Assembly: GCA_013289705.1 (NCBI GenBank)
Contig: JABCZM010000007.1
Span: forward strand, 1-64,000
Origin: Candidatus Saccharimonadota bacterium
GTDB lineage: Bacteria; Patescibacteriota; Saccharimonadia; Saccharimonadales; UBA4665
Direction of reading: 5' to 3'
Length of the DNA stretch: 64,000 nucleotides
Shown here: one piece after another, positions 24,390 through 33,377 of the stretch
Layout of the letters: each line of letters opens with the position of its first letter
How positions within the stretch are numbered: the first letter of the stretch is position 1
Made by a program: the position numbers and the translations under genes
Notes under the pieces: model-generated
Seen by the model: only the letters and a program-made list of their open reading frames with translations
What the model was told of the DNA's origin: nothing
The model's database searches: none

Positions 24390-25259
24390 GTGGCGGGAAA
24401 TTCGCCAGAGAGTTTAGGGCCAGTGGCTGACATAGGGCCAGACACATTACTGTGGGAATACGCTGGTGATCGTCGGAACATGCTGACTGGACTGAGCTAC
24501 GGTATCTTAGAATTAATGCATCCTGCTATTGGGGCTGGTGTGGCCGAACACTCAAATTTTTTCGATGACCCAATGGATCGGATTCGTCGTTCTGTCTCTG
24601 GTATTCTTGGCCCATTATACGATGTTGACGGTGAATCGACCGGCCACACGGTGCGTGATTATCATACAGCTATAAAAGGTGTTGATGAGTCTGGTAGACG
24701 TTATCATGCGCTTGACCCGGAAACATTTTGGTGGGCGCATGCGACCTTTCATCGTAATATCGAACATGTTATTGATCGGTTTAGCTCGCGTGTCTTAGAT
24801 GAGCAAAACAGAGAGCAACTGTACGGGCAGTCAAAAGAGTGGTATCGCCGCTACGGTGTGAGCATGCTTCCGGTACCAGCTGACCAGGCTGCATTCAATA
24901 GCAAGTGGGAACACACATGCAGTAGCATACTCGAAATGACACCAGCCGCTGAACATGCAGTGAATATGGCGGTAGATGAGAGGGTTGACCGTCTGCTTGC
25001 TATGCCGCCTATTATCTGGCGTTTGGGGAAGATACCTACCGGTAAATTCGTTCGCATTATCACAATCGGCGGCTTGCCGGAAGGTGTTCGGCAGCGCTTC
25101 GATATTCCCTGGTCAGAGCGAGACGCCGCAGGATTAGAAAAAATCGAGGCTTCAGTAAGAAGAATTTGGCCGCTCTTGCCAGAAAGGGCGCGCTATTTTC
25201 CGCAAGCTCGCGCAGGTCGTGCCCGTGCCGTATCTGTTGCTCCTAGACAAAGCCTTTGA
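24390..25259 (+). CDS. DUF2236 (MpaB/latex-clearing-like) oxygenase-family protein
   Basis: The protein matches the DUF2236 pattern: an early LLWEYAGDRRNMLTGLSYGILELMHPAIGAGVAEHS, then TVRDYHTAIKGVDESGRRYHALDPETFWWAHATF. Relatives are heme-binding oxygenases or unknown. I use GTG at 24390 (VAGNSPESLG) 7 bases after GAGGGG; a TTG at 24375 is an alternative. About 289 residues. Its role in a small-genome organism is unclear. Confidence 0.75.
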   Translation: MAGNSPESLGPVADIGPDTLLWEYAGDRRNMLTGLSYGILELMHPAIGAGVAEHSNFFDDPMDRIRRSVSGILGPLYDVDGESTGHTVRDYHTAIKGVDESGRRYHALDPETFWWAHATFHRNIEHVIDRFSSRVLDEQNREQLYGQSKEWYRRYGVSMLPVPADQAAFNSKWEHTCSSILEMTPAAEHAVNMAVDERVDRLLAMPPIIWRLGKIPTGKFVRIITIGGLPEGVRQRFDIPWSERDAAGLEKIEASVRRIWPLLPERARYFPQARAGRARAVSVAPRQSL

Positions 25260-25364
25260 ATCACAACATTTAAAGAGAGCTAAGTCTTCATTTTCTTATA
25301 GAGAACCGCTACAATAGCTAGGATACTTTTGTTGAAACACTGCAATCGGGAGAGGTAACGTTTA

Positions 25365-27977
25365 ATGAATATTGTATTTAAGAAAATACTGGGCGATCCA
25401 CAGGCCAAGACGGTTAAACGCCTACGTAAGCGCGTCAAAGAAGTGAACGAGCTTGCCGATAAGTACAAAAAGATGAGCGACAAACAGCTCAAAGAACAAA
25501 CCAATGTGCTCAAGAAACGGCTCAAAAAAGAGTCGCTCGACAAAATTTTGCCCGATGCCTTTGCAGTTGTCCGCGAGGCCGCTAGCCGGGCTGTTGGCCA
25601 GCGACACTTCGACGTACAACTGATTGGTGGCATGGTGCTGCACGAAGGTAACGTTGCCGAAATGAAGACGGGTGAAGGTAAAACCCTGATGTCCACCGCA
25701 CCGGTGTACCTGAATGCTCTAACTGAAAAAGGTGTGCACGTGGTAACGGTGAACGATTATTTGGCGCAGCGTGACGCTGGCTGGATGGGCCAGGTCTACC
25801 ACTTTATGGGCATGACTACTGGCGTTATTTTGGCTGATCATTCCTACATTTATGATCCTTCTTTTGTGAACGAAGAACACGAGGATGAGCGTTTCCGCCA
25901 CCTGAAGCCAGCAACTCGCCAAGAAGCCTACGCAGCCGATGTAACGTACGGCACCAATAACGAATACGGTTTTGACTACTTGCGCGACAACATGGTGCGC
26001 GAAGTTGATCAGTTGCGCCAACGCCCACTCCACTATGCCATCGTCGACGAAGTTGACTCAATTTTGATTGACGAAGCTCGCACGCCGCTCATTATCTCAG
26101 CACCGTCCGCTACCAGCGGTAATGCCTACGCCCAGTTTGCTAAAGTCGTGCGCCAGCTCAAAAAAGACACACACTACGAAACCGACGAAAAACGTAAAAC
26201 AGTGATTTTGACCGATGCTGGTGTCGAAAAACTCGAAAAAGCCCTCGGCATTAGCAATCTGTACGCGGCCGAAAACATCCGTACCATTTATCACTTACAG
26301 CAAGCATTGCGTGCTCAGGCGCTGTTTAAGCGCGACAAAGATTACGTGGTCAGCAAAGATGGCGAAGTCGTAATTGTCGATGAATTTACTGGTCGTTTGC
26401 TGCCCGGTCGCCGTTATAACGAAGGTTTGCACCAGGGTATTGAAGCCAAAGAAGGCGTCGAAGTCCAGCAGGAATCAATGACGCTGGCGACAATTTCGTT
26501 TCAGAACTACTTCCGTTTGTACGAAAAACTCGGCGGCATGACCGGCACAGCACTCACCGAAGCCGAAGAGTTCCACCAAATTTACAAGGTTGACGTCGTC
26601 GATGTACCCTCGAACCGTAAGCTGGCACGCAACGATCGCCCAGATCGTATTTATCGTACCGAAACCGGTAAGTTCAAAGCCATTGCCCGTGAAGTGAAAG
26701 TGTTGCACGAAAAAGGTCAGCCAGTTCTGATTGGTACGGTATCGATCGAAAAGAATGAGGCGCTCAGTAGTTTGCTTGCCAAGGCCAATATTCCACACCA
26801 AATCTTAAATGCCAAAAACAACGAACGCGAAGCTTCGATTGTTGCCAAAGCTGGCGAAAGGGGTGCCGTTACATTGGCAACCAACATCGCCGGTCGTGGT
26901 ACTGACATCGTGCTGGGCGAAGGCGTCAAAGACCTTGGAGGTTTGTTTGTGCTTGGGAGCGAGCGTCACGAATCGCGTCGTATTGATAACCAGCTGCGTG
27001 GCCGATCTGGCCGTCAGGGCGACCCTGGCATCACCCAGTTCTTTGTCAGCACCGAAGACGACTTGATGCGTATCTTTGGTGGTGACCGTATTTCGTCAAT
27101 CATGGAACGTTTGAAGGTTGACGACCAAACACCTATTGAAAACCGCCTAATTTCCAAATCACTTGAAGGCGCTCAGAAGAAAGTTGAAGGTTTCCACTTT
27201 GATCAGCGTAAAAACGTCGTGCAGTACGATGACGTCATGAACCGTCATCGTAAGGCAACCTACGCCATGCGCCGTGAAATTTTGAACCAGCCGAATATTT
27301 CCAAGCGAATTAGTGTATTCCTCGAAGACGAAGTGAAGGCCTTGGCTCATTCGCCACTACTGGCAACCGATGAATTTGAAGACGCCATCCGCGAAGTCTT
27401 TCCGTTCGACGAAGCGACTTTCGACCGCATTTTTGACACCGAAGCCGACAAGTTCGAGCCGGTGCTGCTCGCTGCAGTCAAAGAATTGTACGAGGGCCGT
27501 GAAGCTGCCTTTACGCCCGATATTATGCGCAAAGTTGAACGCGATATCTACCTGCAAATCTTAGATGACCTCTGGATGCAGCACCTGGAAAACATGGATC
27601 ACTTGCGTGAAGGTATCCACTGGATGAGTGTTGGCCAGCAAGATCCATTAGTCGAATATCGTCGTCGTGGTCAGCAATTATTCGATAGCATGCAGCATGA
27701 TTTGCGTCACAGCGTGCTACGTACTTTGTTCCACTCTGAACCGGTTGCTTTGGATGCGCTCGATGAGCCTACCGAAACCGAGTTGACTCGTGCCGCTCGC
27801 GGTTCAATCAGCAACGCCAGCCAAATTCAAAACGGCCAGGAAGAGTTCGACGAAGGTGACTTTAATACCAAAAAAGCCGAATCTCAGGCTAAGAAACAGA
27901 CTGCCGAAAAGATTAAAAAAGCTCGTAAAGTCGAGCGTCAGCGAAAAACCAAGGCGAAAGCGCGTAAGCGAAAATAG
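25365..27977 (+). CDS. secA: Preprotein translocase ATPase SecA
   Basis: SecA drives protein export through SecYEG. Walker A lies in AEMKTGEGKTLMS, the DEAD-type box in VDEVDSILIDEARTPLI, and the helicase C-terminal motifs in TNIAGRGTDIVLGEGV and QLRGRSGRQGDPG. It has 870 residues. The end is a Lys/Arg-rich tail (KARKVERQRKTKAKARKRK) in place of the zinc-binding SecB-contact motif, consistent with no SecB. GGGAGAGG precedes the ATG. Confidence 0.97.
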   Translation: MNIVFKKILGDPQAKTVKRLRKRVKEVNELADKYKKMSDKQLKEQTNVLKKRLKKESLDKILPDAFAVVREAASRAVGQRHFDVQLIGGMVLHEGNVAEMKTGEGKTLMSTAPVYLNALTEKGVHVVTVNDYLAQRDAGWMGQVYHFMGMTTGVILADHSYIYDPSFVNEEHEDERFRHLKPATRQEAYAADVTYGTNNEYGFDYLRDNMVREVDQLRQRPLHYAIVDEVDSILIDEARTPLIISAPSATSGNAYAQFAKVVRQLKKDTHYETDEKRKTVILTDAGVEKLEKALGISNLYAAENIRTIYHLQQALRAQALFKRDKDYVVSKDGEVVIVDEFTGRLLPGRRYNEGLHQGIEAKEGVEVQQESMTLATISFQNYFRLYEKLGGMTGTALTEAEEFHQIYKVDVVDVPSNRKLARNDRPDRIYRTETGKFKAIAREVKVLHEKGQPVLIGTVSIEKNEALSSLLAKANIPHQILNAKNNEREASIVAKAGERGAVTLATNIAGRGTDIVLGEGVKDLGGLFVLGSERHESRRIDNQLRGRSGRQGDPGITQFFVSTEDDLMRIFGGDRISSIMERLKVDDQTPIENRLISKSLEGAQKKVEGFHFDQRKNVVQYDDVMNRHRKATYAMRREILNQPNISKRISVFLEDEVKALAHSPLLATDEFEDAIREVFPFDEATFDRIFDTEADKFEPVLLAAVKELYEGREAAFTPDIMRKVERDIYLQILDDLWMQHLENMDHLREGIHWMSVGQQDPLVEYRRRGQQLFDSMQHDLRHSVLRTLFHSEPVALDALDEPTETELTRAARGSISNASQIQNGQEEFDEGDFNTKKAESQAKKQTAEKIKKARKVERQRKTKAKARKRK

Positions 27978-27995
27978 CCTCGGCTAGCCCAACCT

Positions 27996-29291
27996 ATGAA
28001 GCACACTGTTACGGAAGTTAGTTTAAAAAATGGCGCCAAAGGCTTGCTGATTCATGTTCCCGACGCGTCGGTTATGACGTTTGATCTGAATTTTCGAGCT
28101 GGCGAATATTTAGTTGACCCAAAAAAGTGGGAAGTTGCCCACCTCATGGAGCACGTGCTACTTGGCGCCAACGAAATGATTCCTAAAGCACGTGATTTTC
28201 AGGCCGAACTCGAAAAAAATGGTGCCTATAGCAATGCTTCAACAGGGGTCTACGACATCATTTACGAAGCCGAATGTGCCGATTTTGAATGGGATCGCGT
28301 GCTTGGTTTGTTGTTAATATCAATCACTAAGCCGTTATTTTTGGAAGAAGAATTCCGAGCCGAATTTGGCAATGTACAAGAAGAAATGGTGGCTCGTGCC
28401 AATAATCACTTCCGCCGTCTTTCGCTAGAGATGCGTCGAGCATTGGGCATGATTGTCCGCACGGACACTGAACGTATCGAACTAATGGATAACGTGACCG
28501 TGGAAGATGTTCGCGAGCACTACAAAGCAACGCATCACACACAAAACCTACGCTTTGTGATTGCCGGCAATCTAAACCGCAAACGTCGCGCAACCATCGA
28601 AAGTATCTTTGAAAACATCGAACTGCCACAAAAAGGTAAACGCTTTGCGCTGCCAAAAGAATTGCCAAAACGCTTAAAAAAACCAGTCTATGTTCACAAT
28701 GATACCGTCGAAAATATGTATTTCTACATCGACACCTTCATGCCGCGCCGCATGAGTGACCCAGAAACCGATGCGCTCAACTTAGTGAACACTATGCTGA
28801 CCGAAACACTGTATTCCAAGATTTTAGGAACGGCGCGCGAACGCGGCCTGGTGTATGGTATGAGTTCGGGCTTGAGCCAAACGCGCGATTCTAGCAACTG
28901 GTGGTTTGGAGCACAAGTATCTGATAAAAATGCGCCGGCACTCTTCAAAATTGTGGTTGATGAACTCAGCAAAGTAATGGTTGGTGGTATAGCCGAATCA
29001 GAAATCGAAGCCGCCAAACAATACGCACTCGGTCGCTTCCAGCGCAGCGCCCAAACGGTCGGTGGTACGGCCAATGGCTACACCGGCCGCTACTTCTTTG
29101 ACGGCATTATCGAAGATTATTACCGCATTCCAGAACGCATTAAGGCAATCGATAAAGAACAGATTGTAAAGATTGCGCAACAGTTATTTAATGAAAAAAT
29201 CTGGGGTTTTGGCGTCTTAGGCGATTGCGGCGAGCAGTTTGCCGAAGATTTACGTCAACAGCTAGCCCCTCTGTGGACCGCGAAGGACTAA
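27996..29291 (+). CDS. M16-family (pitrilysin-like) zinc peptidase
   Basis: This 431-residue protein has the inverted zinc motif HLMEH in VAHLMEHVLLGANEM and a downstream acidic QEEM that may supply the third ligand. The second half (LYSKILGTARERGLVYGMSSGLSQTRD) carries the R-x-x-x-x-Y pair typical of the C-terminal M16 domain in some members, so one chain holds both halves. It follows secA by 18 bases, so a role with exported or membrane proteins is possible. Confidence 0.85.
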   Translation: MKHTVTEVSLKNGAKGLLIHVPDASVMTFDLNFRAGEYLVDPKKWEVAHLMEHVLLGANEMIPKARDFQAELEKNGAYSNASTGVYDIIYEAECADFEWDRVLGLLLISITKPLFLEEEFRAEFGNVQEEMVARANNHFRRLSLEMRRALGMIVRTDTERIELMDNVTVEDVREHYKATHHTQNLRFVIAGNLNRKRRATIESIFENIELPQKGKRFALPKELPKRLKKPVYVHNDTVENMYFYIDTFMPRRMSDPETDALNLVNTMLTETLYSKILGTARERGLVYGMSSGLSQTRDSSNWWFGAQVSDKNAPALFKIVVDELSKVMVGGIAESEIEAAKQYALGRFQRSAQTVGGTANGYTGRYFFDGIIEDYYRIPERIKAIDKEQIVKIAQQLFNEKIWGFGVLGDCGEQFAEDLRQQLAPLWTAKD

Positions 29292-29345
29292 ATTATGTGC
29301 GGAATTATCCATATAACGGAAGATTCCTTTACAGAGGTCTAGAGT

Positions 29346-30428
29346 ATGAATATTGAGCAAGCGGTAGAGCTACAAAAACAGATCGCAGAGGCTGCCGAGC
29401 GCATGCAGCTGCCCAAACTAGAAGCCGACTATGCTGGCCTAAAGAAAGCCAGCGAGCAGCCCGACTTTTGGCAAGATAATCTAGTTGCTCAGGAAGTTAT
29501 GAAACAGCTTTCCAAGCTCGAAGTTCGCATGCTCCCTTGGCAAGAACTGCAAAAAAATATTGCCGACGCCGTCGAGCTACTGAACTTGCAAGACGCCAGT
29601 ATGCAGGCTGAATTATCTGAGCAAATAGAACAAGTTGCCAACAAATTTGCGGCACTCAAAGAACAATTAAAACTTACCGGCCCGTACGATGATTATGATG
29701 CTATCATGAGTATTCATGCCGGGGCGGGCGGTACAGACGCTCAAGATTGGGCCGAAATGCTGTACCGCATGTATATCCGCTACACCGAAAAATCTGGCTG
29801 GAAAGTTGCCCTGATTGAAGAATCGACCGGTGAAGAAGCGGGTATCAAAAGCGTCACCTTTGAAATTGCTGGTTCATTTGCGTTTGGTAAATTAAAAGGT
29901 GAGCATGGTGTACACCGCTTGGTTCGTTTAAGCCCATTCAATGCCGAGTCGCGCGAAACTAGCTTCGCAAAAGTTGAAGTATTGCCCAAGATAGATAAAC
30001 CAACCGATGTTGCCATAGACGATAAAGACTTACGTGTCGACGTCTATCGCAGTGGTGGCCATGGTGGCCAAAGCGTCAACACAACCGATAGCGCCGTTCG
30101 AGTAACGCACCTACCAACAGGCATTGTGGTGGCTATCCAAAACGAGCGTTCGCAATTACAAAACAAAGAAATTGCCATGACTATTTTGCGTTCCAAACTA
30201 GCCCAACTCCAGCAAGAACAACACGCCGAACAGCTCAGCGACATCAAAGGCCCCGATGCCGCGAACGAGTTCGGCAGCCAAATCCGCAACTACGTCCTAC
30301 ACCCCTATAAACAGGTCAAAGACCTGCGCTCAAAATATGAGACCAGCGACCCCGACGCTGTCCTCGATGGCAACCTCGACGACCTCATAAATGCCTATCT
30401 CGAATTCTCGCTCGGCCAAACTAACTAA
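29346..30428 (+). CDS. prfB: Peptide chain release factor 2
   Basis: RF2 ends translation at UAA and UGA. The GGQ motif is in SGGHGGQSVN and the anticodon-like SPF tripeptide in VRLSPFNAESRE identifies it as RF2 rather than RF1. It has 360 residues. The programmed frameshift common in prfB (an early in-frame TGA) is absent: the frame runs unbroken from ATG 29346. GAGGTCTAGAGT precedes the ATG. Confidence 0.96.
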   Translation: MNIEQAVELQKQIAEAAERMQLPKLEADYAGLKKASEQPDFWQDNLVAQEVMKQLSKLEVRMLPWQELQKNIADAVELLNLQDASMQAELSEQIEQVANKFAALKEQLKLTGPYDDYDAIMSIHAGAGGTDAQDWAEMLYRMYIRYTEKSGWKVALIEESTGEEAGIKSVTFEIAGSFAFGKLKGEHGVHRLVRLSPFNAESRETSFAKVEVLPKIDKPTDVAIDDKDLRVDVYRSGGHGGQSVNTTDSAVRVTHLPTGIVVAIQNERSQLQNKEIAMTILRSKLAQLQQEQHAEQLSDIKGPDAANEFGSQIRNYVLHPYKQVKDLRSKYETSDPDAVLDGNLDDLINAYLEFSLGQTN

Positions 30429-30462
30429 TTGAGGGGCAGACTGTTCGAGCCTTGTATTTACA

Positions 30463-30513
30463 TATGCCACAGTGTATAAGTATTTGCAATAGGTAGCTTC
30501 GGGAGAAATAACT
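30463..30513 (+). promoter_or_regulatory. Promoter of the 30514 gene
   Basis: TTGTAT, a 17-base spacer and TATAAG (near 30474-30479) give a reasonable promoter, with the start about 30486. CGGGAGAAA provides a Shine-Dalgarno before the ATG. Confidence 0.45.
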
Positions 30514-31140
30514 ATGAGTGATATAGAGATGGGCTTGTCAGACTTACCAGATAGGCAAATAAGGACTGAAGTAGCGTATTTAAGCACTAGCTTGATGTCG
30601 GGAGACTGGGATCCTGGCATGGTGCTTGAAGAGACTTCCGATTTGTTGGCTAGTTTAGGGCATGACGACGAGGAAGTTGGCGGACATTTTGTGAGCTCAG
30701 AAGCTATGCTCAGCCGAGACACGGCCATGCCTGGAATTATTGGTTTGGTAACTGCCGGTATTGTATCGAAAGAAGTATCTAAAGGATTAGCGCCACGCCA
30801 GAACGTCGAGGATTTAATGGCCGATGATGGGCTGGGGCAGGATAAAATTGACGAAATTGCACATGTAAAACAAGTGGGTGATTTACTTAAGATATTTTTA
30901 TACGGGTTGTCCCAGGAAGGTTATCCATTAGGTGAGGCAAAGAAACACGCCAGGAATGAAATAACGGCTACCTTGGATTATTTAGGTGCCCGCGGGTCAT
31001 ACACTGCGGTCGACACAGTAATATATCTAGAAAAAGTTCTAAAGGCCGCCAGGCTAACAACTCCAACGACTCGTGCCAAAAGGGTTGTCAGAACAATTCG
31101 AGCAATCAGTACCTACGGTGGCAATATCTACCAACGCTAG
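30514..31140 (+). CDS. Unknown protein, 208 residues
   Basis: I do not recognise this gene. The N-terminal half is acidic and probably helical, the C-terminal third is basic (TTRAKRVVRTIRAI). No membrane segment or signal peptide is visible. It has its own promoter and Shine-Dalgarno, and lies between prfB and a toxin-antitoxin pair. Confidence 0.7.
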   Translation: MSDIEMGLSDLPDRQIRTEVAYLSTSLMSGDWDPGMVLEETSDLLASLGHDDEEVGGHFVSSEAMLSRDTAMPGIIGLVTAGIVSKEVSKGLAPRQNVEDLMADDGLGQDKIDEIAHVKQVGDLLKIFLYGLSQEGYPLGEAKKHARNEITATLDYLGARGSYTAVDTVIYLEKVLKAARLTTPTTRAKRVVRTIRAISTYGGNIYQR

Positions 31141-31206
31141 CAGGCCAAAGTAGCAAGGAAACCCGAGGGTCTCGCCCTTACATCTGTTAATTTGAGTAAT
31201 TTGGGG

Positions 31207-31251
31207 TGCAGGCGTTGACATGCAGGCAATGCAGGCACTATAATGTAGGCA
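31207..31251 (+). promoter_or_regulatory. Promoter with four direct repeats before the second toxin-antitoxin pair
   Basis: TTGACA (31215-31220), 18 bases, TATAAT (31239-31244), then ATG 9 bases later. TGCAGGCG (31207), TGCAGGCA (31221), TGCAGGCA (31230) and TGTAGGCA (31244) are direct repeats at offsets of 14, 9 and 14 bases that cover both promoter boxes. Tandem sites like these suit a ribbon-helix-helix antitoxin repressor. Confidence 0.7.
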
Positions 31252-31253
31252 CT

Positions 31254-31565
31254 ATGAAGACGACTACGAAAAAAATGACGACACAACTGACTGTTCGGGG
31301 GGTAGATTTTCTTACCAGGCAAGCACTAACAAGCAAGGCTGCGCATGAGGGTATAAGTGTGAACGCCTTGGTACTTGCCATAGTTCGCCAGAGCACTGGT
31401 ACAGATACGCAGAGTGGCAGGCTGGCTCGCCTTCAAGCAACGCTTCGGAAATATCCGATGCCAAAGGGTGAAGCCGATAAAATTGATGAGGCTCTAAAAA
31501 TACACGACCAACTATCACTCGAAAAGCAGGAACGAGATCGAAAAAATGGCGTCTTTGGTACTTGA
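31254..31565 (+). CDS. Ribbon-helix-helix-like antitoxin of a VapBC-type pair
   Basis: About 103 residues. The N-terminal strand-helix-helix (TQLTVRGVDFLTRQALTSKAAHEGISVNALVLAIV) fits an Arc/FitA-like ribbon-helix-helix DNA-binding domain; the charged C-terminus would hold the toxin. The start is ATG 31254, set by TATAAT 9 bases upstream; a longer in-frame TTG-type start upstream would lie inside the promoter. It overlaps the PIN toxin gene by 20 bases. Confidence 0.75.
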   Translation: MKTTTKKMTTQLTVRGVDFLTRQALTSKAAHEGISVNALVLAIVRQSTGTDTQSGRLARLQATLRKYPMPKGEADKIDEALKIHDQLSLEKQERDRKNGVFGT

Positions 31566-31944
31566 TACCTCGGCGGTAACGGCCCTGGCAAAGGCTAATC
31601 CTGAAATATTGCAGATCGTCGACAGTAATGAATTCGACATCATAATTATTCCTCTAGCAACAGATGCTGAACTGCGGTTTGGCTATCAAAACGGCAGCCA
31701 AGAGTCAACTAATCTTGTACGTTACGAGCAGATGAAGCGGGACATGCTGGCAGAAATTACGCTGCCTGATTTAGAGACTTCAAAATTGTATGCTCAGCTA
31801 GCAACCTGGTGTACCCAACACGGCATTGCTACATCCAATAATGACCTCTGGATTGCGGCCACTGCAATACAAAATGGTGCACAACTCCTAACGCTTGACA
31901 CTGACTTCTCCCGCTTACCCCAAGTACGCCTCGCCAAGATTTGA
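31546..31944 (+). CDS. PIN-domain ribonuclease toxin (VapC type)
   Basis: This 132-residue PIN-domain protein has LVLDTSAVTALAKANP, the central E in TDAELRFG, NNDLWIAATAI and LLTLDTDFSRL, which are the conserved acidic sites of VapC ribonucleases (often tRNA or rRNA cleaving). It overlaps the antitoxin gene by 20 bases. It is not a close copy of the first PIN toxin at 21723. Confidence 0.88.
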   Translation: MASLVLDTSAVTALAKANPEILQIVDSNEFDIIIIPLATDAELRFGYQNGSQESTNLVRYEQMKRDMLAEITLPDLETSKLYAQLATWCTQHGIATSNNDLWIAATAIQNGAQLLTLDTDFSRLPQVRLAKI

Positions 31945-32015
31945 AAGTAGCACCGGTCTTCTGTTGCCGATGATGCTATTGCCTATAATGAGAATCCATG
32001 CTATAGTACTGTTAA

Positions 32016-32612
32016 ATGTCAGAAAATAAAAAAGATCCTAATAATCTCGAACCAGCACATGTGGATGCACAGTTTGCAGCACTCACTGGTGCGCTTGTAT
32101 TGCGTGACACAAAATTTGCGGAGGCTACAGCATCGGTGCGGCCTACTATTGCACAACAGCGCGAGCGATTTAAGGTTATTCGTCAAAGCCAGTACAATGA
32201 GTGGCAAGAGGCGGGCATACTTGGCGTAGTTGCCGATCGACTGACAGACAATCTGCTTGGTGATGTGGCGGTTACTTTAGAACGGGTCAAAAAGCGTAAT
32301 CTTGATAATTCGATTGTTGAGGAACACTTTCTCGCAGTACGAAAGAACGAAGAAACGGTTTCGCCTGATGGTACGCACAGAAGTGTTAGTACAACAGTAG
32401 GCTTCCTACCCGTTTCTCAAGCATACGAGGGGGCTAGAATAGCAATGCCTGGCTTTACTGATGAGCAATCAGATTTGGTGGCCAGGCAAGTCGATGAGCT
32501 TGCAGCTTTACGAGAGGACGCAATGCAGCTTCCCAATCTTGACTGGACGCTCACGGGCATATCGGATCCTTCCACGCTTCTGAGGATGAGGCAAGAACCG
32601 CCAGTCTCTTAA
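32016..32612 (+). CDS. Unknown protein, 198 residues
   Basis: I do not recognise this gene. The product is soluble, acidic and mainly helical. TATAGT at 32002-32007 ends 8 bases before the ATG and there is no Shine-Dalgarno, so it is likely leaderless. It stands alone between the toxin-antitoxin pair and ftsE. Confidence 0.7.
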   Translation: MSENKKDPNNLEPAHVDAQFAALTGALVLRDTKFAEATASVRPTIAQQRERFKVIRQSQYNEWQEAGILGVVADRLTDNLLGDVAVTLERVKKRNLDNSIVEEHFLAVRKNEETVSPDGTHRSVSTTVGFLPVSQAYEGARIAMPGFTDEQSDLVARQVDELAALREDAMQLPNLDWTLTGISDPSTLLRMRQEPPVS

Positions 32613-32686
32613 AAATCAGTTTTGATCAAGAGTTTTAGGCACTCGGATCTCAGCAAGGGTGCGCCGTTTATGCTAAAATAAAGCTA

Positions 32687-33373
32687 ATGATTCTTCTCGA
32701 CAGGGTAACAAAGACATATAGCAAGAATTTGGGGACGGCGCTTGATCGGATAAGTCTGCATGTCGAACCAAAGGAGTTTGTAATTGTAGTGGGGCAGAGC
32801 GGCGCTGGCAAAACTACGCTGTTACGGTTGCTGACGCGCGAAGAACGCCCAACCAGCGGTAAAATTATCATCGGTGGTATTGATTACGATAAGTTGAAGG
32901 ACAAAGACATTCCACTCTTGCGGCGTAAAATTGGCGTGGTGTTTCAGGATTTCAAATTATTACCAAACAAAACTGTCTACGAAAACGTCGCCTTTGCGTT
33001 GGAAATCGTCGGCGTTAGCCACAAAGAAATCCAGCACACCGTACCAAAAGTTCTGGATATTGTGAACCTAACCGGCAAAGAAAAGCGCATGCCCCAAGAA
33101 CTGTCTGGTGGCGAACGTCAGCGGGTGGCAATTGCCAGGGCTATTGTGCGCCAACCCAAAATCCTGATTGCCGATGAGCCTACCGGCAACCTAGACCCAA
33201 AACACGCCTGGGATGTCATTAAAGTCTTAGAAAAAATTAACCGCTATGGCACCACGGTATTACTGACCACACACAATGCAGAAGTCGTGAACAAGCTAAA
33301 GCGGAGGGTTGTAACCATCCAAAATGGTCGTATTGCCAGTGACCGCGCAAACGCAAGCTACGCGCAGGAATAG
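32687..33373 (+). CDS. ftsE: Cell division ATP-binding protein FtsE
   Basis: This ABC ATPase works with FtsX to activate wall hydrolases at division. Walker A GQSGAGKTTLL, signature LSGGERQRVAIARAIV and Walker B ILIADEPTGNLDP are intact; 228 residues is normal. TAAAAT at 32674-32679 is 7 bases before the ATG. ftsX follows after 4 bases. Confidence 0.95.
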   Translation: MILLDRVTKTYSKNLGTALDRISLHVEPKEFVIVVGQSGAGKTTLLRLLTREERPTSGKIIIGGIDYDKLKDKDIPLLRRKIGVVFQDFKLLPNKTVYENVAFALEIVGVSHKEIQHTVPKVLDIVNLTGKEKRMPQELSGGERQRVAIARAIVRQPKILIADEPTGNLDPKHAWDVIKVLEKINRYGTTVLLTTHNAEVVNKLKRRVVTIQNGRIASDRANASYAQE

Positions 33374-33377
33374 TACA

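Noticed and set aside
29295-29342. Short frame MCGIIHITEDSFTEV-stop just before prfB, looking like a leader peptide or a glutamine-amidotransferase start
   Set aside because: There is no promoter in front of it, no terminator after it and no control-codon run; the MCGI match is four residues.
29346-30428. Programmed frameshift in prfB
   Set aside because: The frame is continuous from ATG to stop, and the region matching the usual frameshift site has no in-frame TGA.
33324-33377. Long N-terminus of FtsX starting inside ftsE
   Set aside because: It would overlap ftsE by 50 bases and adds residues unlike FtsX; ATG 33378 fits the family.
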